From assembly GCA_934292725.1 (NCBI GenBank), contig CAKQXY010000004.1, forward strand, positions 62,001 to 126,000: a DNA stretch of 64,000 nt, in the 5' to 3' direction. Numbering within the stretch: the first letter of the stretch is position 1; every line of letters begins with the position of its first letter. Shown here piece by piece: positions 8,286 through 15,410 of this stretch. The translations under genes and the position numbers were made by a program. Below the pieces are notes generated by a model. That model saw only the letters and a list, made by a program, of their open reading frames with translations, was not told the DNA's origin and did no database searches. Source of the DNA: an uncultured Lachnospiraceae bacterium (GTDB taxonomy: Bacteria; Bacillota; Clostridia; Lachnospirales; Lachnospiraceae).

Positions 8286-11200
8286 TTATTTTCTTCCGGC
8301 ATTTGCATAGAATGCCTCGATCTGTGCCTGCTCGCTGCTTAAGCCCTTCTCCTCCATCTGAACGATGGCGTTAAGCATACGCTTATAATCATTCGGGATA
8401 ATCTTCTTAAACTTCGGCAGATACTCGGAGAAGTGTTCCAGGATATACTTTCCTTTTGCAGAGCCTGTTGTCTTTGCATGCTCTGTGATCATCTCCTTTA
8501 ATTCCTGTACATCGTACTTATTTGTAAGCTCCTCAATACTGATCAGGGACTTATTAAGTCTTGTGTAGAGATCATTGTGCTCATCAAGCACATAAGCAAT
8601 ACCGCCGCTCATACCAGCTGCAAAGTTCTTTCCTGTCGGTCCAAGGATAGCAACACGGCCGCCTGTCATATATTCACAGCCATGATCACCCACACCTTCA
8701 ACAACAGCAATTGCACCAGAGTTTCTTACAGCAAAACGCTCACCTGCCACACCTTCAATAAAGGCTTTTCCGCTTGTCGCACCATAAAGTGCAACGTTTC
8801 CAATAATGATGTTTTCATCTGGCTTAAAGGCTGCCTTCTTTGGTGGGAATACGACAAGCTTTCCACCTGAAAGTCCTTTGCCAAAGTAGTCATTGCTGTC
8901 TCCTTCAAGTGTCATTGTAAGACCCTTCGGGATAAATGCACCGAAGCTTTGTCCGCCGCTTCCCTGTGCATGAACAGTAATTGTATCTTCTGGCAGTCCG
9001 TCTGGATGAAGTCTTGTTATCTCAGCACCGAGCTGCGTACCAAATGCACGATTTACATTGCCTACATGAATATCAAGTGTTTTTGCATGGCTGCTCTTTA
9101 CAGATGGCATAAGCTTTTTAATCAGTACACTCTTATCAAGTGTTTTTTCCAGCTCAAAATCATATACATTCTTATGATAATAGCCTGCTACTGATGCATC
9201 ACTGTATGGATTGTTCAGGATGCGATGCAGATCAACCTCATTTGCTCTCTTATTTGCAAAATCCTTTCTCTGGTATAGAAGATCGGTACGACCAATCAGC
9301 TCATCAACAGTGCGCACACCAAGTTTTGCCATATATTCACGCATTTCCTGAGCTACAAAACGCATAAAGTTGATTACATACTCTGGCTTTCCACGGAAGT
9401 TCTTTCTTAACTCTGGATTTTGTGTAGCCACACCAACAGGACAGGTATCAAGGTTGCAGACACGCATCATGACACAGCCCATTGTAACAAGCGGTGCTGT
9501 TGCAAAGCCATACTCTTCTGCACCAAGAAGAGCAGCAACTACTACATCATGACCATTCATAAGCTTTCCATCTGTCTCTAAGATAACACGGTCACGAAGG
9601 CCATTCATTATTAAGGACTGATGTGTTTCTGCTACACCAAGCTCCCAAGGAAGACCGGCATCATGGATTGAGTTTCTCGGTGCGGCTCCTGTTCCACCGT
9701 CATAACCTGACACAAGAATAACCTGTGCACCTGCCTTTGCCACACCTGCTGCAACAGTTCCAACGCCTGCCTCTGATACAAGCTTTACTGAAATTCGTGC
9801 CTGATCATTTGCATTCTTTAAATCATAGATCAGCTGTGCCAAATCCTCGATGGAATAAATATCATGATGCGGCGGCGGAGAAATAAGTGCAACTCCAGGT
9901 GTTGAATGTCTTGTCTTTGCAATCCACGGATATACCTTTCCTGCCGGCAGATGACCACCCTCGCCAGGCTTTGCGCCCTGTGCCATTTTAATCTGAATTT
10001 CCTTTGCGCTCGTCAGGTAGCGGCTTGTAACACCAAAACGGCCTGAAGCAACCTGCTTGATTGCTGATGAACGATTCAGTCCGTCCTTGCCGATTGTAAG
10101 ACGCTCTAACGCCTCACCGCCTTCACCGCTGTTGCTCTTTCCATGAAGAGTATTCATTGCGATTGCAAGTGTCTCATGTGCCTCCTGAGAGATAGAACCA
10201 TAGGACATAGCACCTGTCTTGAAACGTCTTACGATGCTGTCAACACCCTCAACCTCCTCAATTGGAATGCCGCCGTCCTCAGGGAACTTAAACTCCATAA
10301 GGCTTCTAAGACTCATCGGATTTCCATCATCACGAAGACTCTCCGAATATTTTTTAAACAGCTCATAATTTCCTGTTCTTGTTGCTTCCTGCAGCATATG
10401 GATAGTAAGCGGATTGTACAGATGCTCCTCCTTACCGCTTCTTTCCTTATGAGCACCAACGCTGTCAAGTGTCAGATCTACGCCAAGTCCAAGCGGATCA
10501 AATGCTGTTGCATGCCAGCTCTCAATATCATCCTCAATATCCTTTAAGCTGATGCCCTCGATACGAGAAACTGTTCCTGGGAAATACTTGTCTACCAGAT
10601 CCTTATCAAGACCAATTGCCTCAAAAATCTTGGAACTGATATATGACTGAATAGTGGAAATACCCATCTTTGCTGCAATCTTTACAATACCATTTAAAAC
10701 AGCCTTGTTGTAATCGTCGATTGCCGCATAAGGATCCTTGTCAAGCATATGGCTGGAAACAAGATACTTGATTCCCTCATGTGCCAGATACGGATTAACT
10801 GCACTTGCACCAAATCCGAGAAGCGTTGCAAAATGATGAACTTCTCTTGGCTCTCCTGTCTCTAAGATAACAGACATAGAGGTACGCTGCTTTGTAACAA
10901 CAAGATGATGGTTAAGCGCAGACACTGCTAAAAGAGACGGAATTGCAATTCTATTCTCATCTACGCCGCGGTCGGAAAGAATAATAATGTTCGCTCCGTT
11001 GTGGTGAGCGCGGTCAACATCGATGAATAGGCGATCAATTGCCTTATTTAAGGAAGTACTGCGATAATAAGTAATCGGAACTGTCGCTACCTTGAAGCCT
11101 TCGATGTTCATGTTGCGGATCTTAAGTAAATCAGTATCTGTTAAGATCGGATCGTTGATACGAAGAATCTTGCAGTTTTCAGGTGTATCCTTTAAGATGT

Positions 11201-12845
11201 TTCCTGCGCATCCAATATACAGATTAGTTGAGGTGACGATCTCCTCACGGATGGAGTCAATCGGTGGGTTTGTAACCTGTGCGAAACGCTGCTTAAAATA
11301 TGAAAACAGCGGCTGATGCTGCTTTGAAAGCACAGCTAATGGAGTGTCATGACCCATTGCAGCTGTCGGCTCTGTTCCTGTCTTTGCCATCGGCAAAACG
11401 ATGCTTCTAAGCTGTTCAAATGTATAGCCAAAGTTCTTCATCAAGCGAAGCATCTCTTCTCTTGTAAACTCTGGTACGCGCACATTCGGAATCTTTAAAT
11501 CGCGCAGCTGAACCATATTAGAATCAAGCCACTCACCATATGGCTGGCGTGCTGCATAATAACCCTTAAGCTCTTCATCATCGATCACGCGTCCCTTCAC
11601 TGTATCGACTAACAGCATACGGCCTGGACGAAGACGCTCTTTCTTTACGATTATTGAAGGATCAATGTCGAGTGTACCCATCTCGGATGTTAAGATCATG
11701 CGGTCATCAGATGTAATGATGTAGCGGCTCGGACGAAGACCATTTCTGTCTAATACAGCACCAAGCTGATCACCATCGGAGAATACGATGGCAGCTGGTC
11801 CGTCCCATGGCTCCATCATAGTTGCATAATATTGATAGAAATCCTTCTTCTTCTGTGACATAGACTTATCATTGATCCATGGCTCCGGAATCAGAATCAT
11901 GACAGCAAGTGCCATTGGCATGCCGCTCATAATTAAAAATTCCAGCACGTTGTCCATCATTGCGGAGTCTGAACCGGAATCATCGACAACTGGAAGTACC
12001 TTGGAGATCTCGTTTTTGAGTTCCTCAGACTCCATCTTCTCCTCACGGGCTAACATCTTATCTACATTGCCGCGGATAGTATTGATCTCACCGTTATGTA
12101 CCATGTAGCGGTTCGGATGAGCACGCTGCCAACTTGGGTTTGTGTTCGTGGAGAAACGGGAGTGAACCAGCGCAATTGCAGAAACATAGGCTTCATCCTG
12201 TAAATCGTTGTAGAAATTGCGAAGCTGTCCAACAAGGAACATTCCCTTGTAAACGATAGTTCTGCTTGAAAGTGAAACAACATAGGTATTATCATTTGAC
12301 TGTTCGAAGATACGGCGAATGACATAGAGCTTACGGTCAAATGCAAGACCCTTTGCCACACGTGACGGACGCTTTAAGAAGCACTGCATGATGCATGGCA
12401 TACAGTCAATTGCCTTTGAGCCTAAGATGCCCGGTGTAACTGGAACCATTCTCCAGCCAAGTACCGTTACGCCTTCCTTTTTTGCAATGATCTCAAACAT
12501 CTTCATTGACATGCGGCGGTCAGTCTCATTCTGCGGCAGGAAAAACATACCAATACCATAATCTCTCTCCTCACCGATGTCGTATCCAAGTTTTTTACAG
12601 ACACCTGAGAAAAACGGATGAGAAATCTGCAGTAAAATACCTACACCATCTCCTGTTTTTCCCTCTGCGTCTTTACCGGCACGATGCTCAAGATTTTCAA
12701 CGATCTTTAATGCATCCTCTACTGTCTGATGCGTTTTTGTTCCTTTAATATTGACAATTGCACCAATACCACAGTTGTCATGTTCAAAACTGGGATCATA
12801 CAGACCTTCTGTAGTTCCCCAAGGTGTTTTGCTAGTCTGTTCCAT
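8286..12845 (-). CDS. gltB: Glutamate synthase large subunit GltB
   Basis: This subunit of about 1519 residues converts glutamine and 2-oxoglutarate to two glutamates. The frame stays open to 12962, but I chose ATG 12845 because AGGAGG sits six bases upstream. Near the N-terminus, FEHDNCGIGAIV holds the Cys that becomes the amidotransferase nucleophile after removal of about 24 residues. The central and FMN domains contain GEGGEALERLTIG and GEGGHLPAGKVYPWIA. The 3Fe-4S cysteines are in CVMMRVCNLDTCPVGVATQ. The C-terminal GXGXG beta-helix has GLSGGKLVVFPP and GMSGGIAYVLDE. It is followed directly by gltD. Confidence 0.97.
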   Translation of the reverse strand: MEQTSKTPWGTTEGLYDPSFEHDNCGIGAIVNIKGTKTHQTVEDALKIVENLEHRAGKDAEGKTGDGVGILLQISHPFFSGVCKKLGYDIGEERDYGIGMFFLPQNETDRRMSMKMFEIIAKKEGVTVLGWRMVPVTPGILGSKAIDCMPCIMQCFLKRPSRVAKGLAFDRKLYVIRRIFEQSNDNTYVVSLSSRTIVYKGMFLVGQLRNFYNDLQDEAYVSAIALVHSRFSTNTNPSWQRAHPNRYMVHNGEINTIRGNVDKMLAREEKMESEELKNEISKVLPVVDDSGSDSAMMDNVLEFLIMSGMPMALAVMILIPEPWINDKSMSQKKKDFYQYYATMMEPWDGPAAIVFSDGDQLGAVLDRNGLRPSRYIITSDDRMILTSEMGTLDIDPSIIVKKERLRPGRMLLVDTVKGRVIDDEELKGYYAARQPYGEWLDSNMVQLRDLKIPNVRVPEFTREEMLRLMKNFGYTFEQLRSIVLPMAKTGTEPTAAMGHDTPLAVLSKQHQPLFSYFKQRFAQVTNPPIDSIREEIVTSTNLYIGCAGNILKDTPENCKILRINDPILTDTDLLKIRNMNIEGFKVATVPITYYRSTSLNKAIDRLFIDVDRAHHNGANIIILSDRGVDENRIAIPSLLAVSALNHHLVVTKQRTSMSVILETGEPREVHHFATLLGFGASAVNPYLAHEGIKYLVSSHMLDKDPYAAIDDYNKAVLNGIVKIAAKMGISTIQSYISSKIFEAIGLDKDLVDKYFPGTVSRIEGISLKDIEDDIESWHATAFDPLGLGVDLTLDSVGAHKERSGKEEHLYNPLTIHMLQEATRTGNYELFKKYSESLRDDGNPMSLRSLMEFKFPEDGGIPIEEVEGVDSIVRRFKTGAMSYGSISQEAHETLAIAMNTLHGKSNSGEGGEALERLTIGKDGLNRSSAIKQVASGRFGVTSRYLTSAKEIQIKMAQGAKPGEGGHLPAGKVYPWIAKTRHSTPGVALISPPPHHDIYSIEDLAQLIYDLKNANDQARISVKLVSEAGVGTVAAGVAKAGAQVILVSGYDGGTGAAPRNSIHDAGLPWELGVAETHQSLIMNGLRDRVILETDGKLMNGHDVVVAALLGAEEYGFATAPLVTMGCVMMRVCNLDTCPVGVATQNPELRKNFRGKPEYVINFMRFVAQEMREYMAKLGVRTVDELIGRTDLLYQRKDFANKRANEVDLHRILNNPYSDASVAGYYHKNVYDFELEKTLDKSVLIKKLMPSVKSSHAKTLDIHVGNVNRAFGTQLGAEITRLHPDGLPEDTITVHAQGSGGQSFGAFIPKGLTMTLEGDSNDYFGKGLSGGKLVVFPPKKAAFKPDENIIIGNVALYGATSGKAFIEGVAGERFAVRNSGAIAVVEGVGDHGCEYMTGGRVAILGPTGKNFAAGMSGGIAYVLDEHNDLYTRLNKSLISIEELTNKYDVQELKEMITEHAKTTGSAKGKYILEHFSEYLPKFKKIIPNDYKRMLNAIVQMEEKGLSSEQAQIEAFYANAGRK

Positions 12846-12865
12846 GTTGGTCCTCCTGTTTTTTT

Positions 12866-12932
12866 CAAAGAAAGCCAGAGAGGTGTTCTGCGTCTTTGCA
12901 GTCCGTGCCCTCTCTGGCTTTTTCTTTCTTTG
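12866..12932 (-). promoter_or_regulatory. gltB leader hairpin with hexaloop tip
   Basis: On the minus strand the leader folds into a long stem: CAAAGAAAG-(AAAAAG)-CCAGAGAGG pairs with CCTCTCTGGCTTTCTTTG, 18 pairs with one 6-base bulge. At its tip a small helix CTGC/GCAG (12888-12901) closes the six-base loop AAAGAC. A loop with A at position 1 and G at position 4 is the known recognition pattern of ANTAR antiterminators, which control nitrogen genes in some Clostridia. Only one such hairpin is evident, whereas known sites have two. On the plus strand the same stem is followed by a long U-run, so it could also stop antisense transcripts. Confidence 0.5.
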
Positions 12933-12941
12933 TTTGTGCCT

Positions 12942-12970
12942 ACTATACAGCATCTTATTCATTTTGTAAA
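12942..12970 (-). promoter_or_regulatory. Sigma-A promoter of gltBD
   Basis: On the minus strand TTTACA (12965-12970) and TATAGT (12942-12947) are separated by 17 bases. Transcription would begin about 10 bases before the leader hairpin. The stretch from 12971 to 13156 is very AT-rich and shows no gene. Confidence 0.6.
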
Positions 12971-13156
12971 GAAAGACTTTTTAATAAATTTTCAGATAAT
13001 TTTACTTTATTTTGTAGGTCACTATATTTTTGTTAATTTTTTAAACTATTTTGCTTGTTTTCAGGTTTTTATTTTGTTTATGTATTTAAATATATTTTCT
13101 TGTTTTTGTCGTTTTTTCTTTTCAACAAGGTTTTTTAACCATTTCTCTGTTTCAAG

Positions 13157-13185
13157 TTGACAAAATCGCTTTTCTCACCTATTAT
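13157..13185 (+). promoter_or_regulatory. Sigma-A promoter of the RpiB/LacB-like gene
   Basis: A near-consensus promoter: TTGACA at 13157-13162, a 17-base spacer, and TATTAT at 13180-13185. The start site would be near 13192, just before the pseudoknot-forming leader. Confidence 0.75.
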
Positions 13186-13192
13186 CTTATTA

Positions 13193-13243
13193 GATAGTTT
13201 CAACAAAATTGTGCCGTGGCGAACTATCCTTGGCAAAACGGCA
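13193..13243 (+). promoter_or_regulatory. Pseudoknot-like 5' leader (candidate riboswitch or translational control element)
   Basis: Two helices interleave: GATAGTT (13193-13199) can pair with AACTATC (13222-13228), and TGCCGT (13212-13217) with ACGGCA (13238-13243), which gives an H-type pseudoknot. The ribosome binding site AGGAAAGG starts two bases after the second helix. The TCCTT that follows AACTATC could instead pair with AGGA or AAGG of that site, so an on/off switch is plausible. It does not match any small pseudoknot riboswitch that I recognise, such as preQ1 or fluoride. Confidence 0.4.
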
Positions 13244-13261
13244 TAGGAAAGGTTACAAAAA

Positions 13262-13900
13262 ATGAAAATTGCATTAATTAACGAAAACAGCCAGGCTGCA
13301 AAGAATAGCATGATCGAGTCTGTTTTAAAGGAAGTTGTTACACCAATGGGTCACGAGGTCGTAAATTACGGCATGTATGCTGCTGATGATGAGGCTCAGC
13401 TGACTTATGTACAGGTTGGCCTTCTGACTGCTATCTTGTTAAACAGCGGCGCTGCTGATTTTGTTATCACTGGATGTGGTACAGGTGAGGGCGCTATGCT
13501 TGCATGCAACTCATTCCCGGGCGTTCTTTGCGGACATGTTGTTGATCCGTCTGACGCTTACATGTTCTCCCAGATCAATGCTGGAAATGCTGCTGCATTC
13601 CCATTCGCAAAGGGCTTTGGCTGGGGCGCTGAGCTGAACTTACAGTACTGCTTCGAAAAGCTGTTCTGCACTGAGCCAGGCGGCGGATATCCACCGGAAA
13701 GAGTTGTTCCGGAGCAGCGCAATAAGAAAATCCTTGACGGTGTAAAGAAGATCACTCATACTGATATGATGACCATCTTAAAGAATATTGACCAGGATTT
13801 CTTAAAGGCAACTGTAAGCGGTGCAAAGTTCAAGGAGTTATTCTTTGACAGCTGCAAGTGCCCAGAGATCAAGGCTTACATTGAGAAGGTTCTGGCGTAA
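13262..13900 (+). CDS. RpiB/LacA/LacB-family sugar-phosphate isomerase
   Basis: This 212-residue protein has the RpiB/LacAB Rossmann-like fold: MKIALINENSQAAKNS at the N-terminus, then DFVITGCGTGEGAMLACNSFPGV split over residues 85-107, with the Cys-Gly-Thr-Gly segment that carries the active-site cysteine in this family. GHVVDPSDAYMFSQINAGNAAAF follows. It is longer than classical RpiB (about 145 residues) because of a C-terminal extension ending in PEIKAYIEKVLA. Members of this long subfamily are often found near uronate and pectin genes, and the next genes here are pectin-type. The exact substrate is unknown. It is one of only three plus-strand genes in the window, with its own promoter and a structured leader. 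Confidence 0.85.
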   Translation: MKIALINENSQAAKNSMIESVLKEVVTPMGHEVVNYGMYAADDEAQLTYVQVGLLTAILLNSGAADFVITGCGTGEGAMLACNSFPGVLCGHVVDPSDAYMFSQINAGNAAAFPFAKGFGWGAELNLQYCFEKLFCTEPGGGYPPERVVPEQRNKKILDGVKKITHTDMMTILKNIDQDFLKATVSGAKFKELFFDSCKCPEIKAYIEKVLA

Positions 13901-13904
13901 GGGT

Positions 13905-14085
13905 GTGCTACCCGGTAAGTTACGAAACGCCCACTCAGTGAAGTGACTTTGTCGACGGGCCCAACTCCGCGGGTCCACACTACGTATTTTCAACGTAAAT
14001 GTATTTTGACAACGGGCCCGCTACAACGTCCCGTCTCGTAAAGCACATTCACCTCGTGGGCTTTGCCAAGTGTACACATGTAACC
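13905..14085 (+). ncRNA. Structured RNA, copy 2 of a duplicated family (unidentified)
   Basis: This element follows the stop codon of the isomerase gene within a few bases. Helices: GCCCAC 13929-13934 with GTGGGC 14056-14061; GTGAA 13938-13942 with TTCAC 14048-14052; GTG 13943-13945 with CAC 14044-14046; CTTT 13947-13950 with AAAG 14040-14043; GACGGG 13954-13959 with CCCGTC 14030-14035; GCGGGTCC 13969-13976 with GGGCCCGC 14014-14021. A small hairpin TACGT/ACGTA sits in the apical loop. The unpaired blocks TTACGAAA, GTCGACGG and AACTCCGC, and also ATTCACC and TGTAAC, match copy 1. No separate promoter was found, so it may be processed from the isomerase mRNA. The 5' boundary is approximate. 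Confidence 0.68.
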
Positions 14086-14110
14086 TGTAAAATTCACAAA
14101 AACGAGCATG

Positions 14111-14139
14111 AAAAAGACCGGCAGCGATGTCGGTCTTTT
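14111..14139. terminator. Bidirectional intrinsic terminator
   Basis: AAAGACCG (14113-14120) pairs with CGGTCTTT (14131-14138) across a 10-base loop. U-runs follow on both strands (TTTTC on plus, TTTTTC on minus). It would end both the isomerase/RNA copy 2 transcript and the minus-strand GH105 pseudogene transcript. Confidence 0.8.
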
Positions 14140-14202
14140 CTATGTCTATATTTAATCTTTATTGCATTTACGTTAAAAGTGTGATTAACCTTTAGCATCT
14201 AT

Positions 14203-15196
14203 TTACTCTTCCAATGCCATCTGCATCTCTGTACACATAATTAAGAATGCACCGACGCCGTGCAGATCGTTTACGGAAGTTGGACGTTCGCAATAATACT
14301 CGTATGTTCCCACACCTGTTCCTATGCACACATCACCGACGAGAAGATTTTCTCCTTCCCATTTTAATGAATTGATTACTGCTTCGTAGCCCTTCTTTGC
14401 GTAAGCAAGATATTCCTTGGAAAGCAGGCCTTTTCGCACGGCCTTTGCAATCGCCGCTGAATACAGACATGAGCAGCTGTTTTCTAGCCAATTTCCTGCA
14501 CAGTCTCCCTTATTTACTACCTGATACCATCTGCCTTCTTTGGACTGGTAATGGCAAAGTGTTTTCAGAAGGGAAGCTACAAAGTCTTCCAACTCTTTTC
14601 TCTTTGGATGATTTTCTGGAATAAAGTCCAGATCATTTAACAACGCTACCGGAACCCAACCGATGCTGCGTCCCCAAAATTCACTGCTGCATCCAGTTAC
14701 TGGGTCACTCCAACTTTCCTTTCGGGAGGAATCATATGCATGGTATAAAAGACCAGTCTTTTCATCCTGTGTCTTTTCCTTCATTAACAATGCCTGCTCG
14801 GCAACGATATCAAAGAATTCTGGGCGATTGAAGCGCGCACCATACTCTGCACAGATCGGGCCTGCCATGTAAAGACGTTTCTGCGAGATCCATTAACGGA
14901 TAAAAAAGGATTCCCGGCTGGATATCATCTAGCTGGCCCGGATCAAACAGCTTTAATGTGCCATCCTCATTGATACAGGAGTCTACCCAACGCTTTATGT
15001 AATCAAAATATTTTTCATTTTTGCATAAGCAATATGTCTGATAGACACCAGATAAAAATACGCCCTGATGATAGTGAAAATGACCCTTTGGCGGCAAGTC
15101 CTCTGCCTGAAATTTTCTCATCATAGTCTCGCAGGATGCCTTTGCATAGTCGAGTGGAGTCTGGCAGGCAGATGCCTCAAAGTTCGTAACTGTCAT
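14203..15196 (-). pseudogene. GH105 (unsaturated rhamnogalacturonyl hydrolase) pseudogene with internal deletion and frameshift
   Basis: Two minus-strand reading frames together make one GH88/GH105 hydrolase. The upstream frame (start ATG 15196, AAAGGAG site about 10 bases before it) reads LDYAKASCETMMRKF, GHFHYHQGVFLSGVYQTY and DDIQPGILFYPLMDLAET, then shifts and stops near 14810. The downstream frame resumes at LYMAGPICAEYGARFN and continues to a normal C-terminus with EFWGRSIGWVPVALL. The family normally has about 40 residues between these points, including the W-x-D-G segment that carries the catalytic aspartate. They are missing, so a deletion of a length not divisible by three joined the halves near 14870. 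Such enzymes normally trim unsaturated galacturonyl-rhamnose from pectin. The flanking PL26 gene is intact. Confidence 0.85.
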
Positions 15197-15410
15197 TGAA
15201 CTGCTGCTCCTTTCCGTTTTCAAAGTCTCTTGTTTTGTGATATCATATTGTAAATTTTGTTTTCTATCTTGTTCGCTTGTCTTTCGTTGTGTAATTGTAT
15301 GATCTGCTGCATACACGCCGATTATCGTTCCAGTAAAACAGCGATTCTCAATCTCAGTGCACAAAAAGCGAATTTTGATACCTCATAATTTTTTCGCCTT
15401 CTTTCCCGAC

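Noticed and set aside
12845..12962. Longer N-terminus of gltB
   Set aside because: The extra 39 codons overlap the promoter and leader hairpin, and the AGGAGG site is at the inner ATG.
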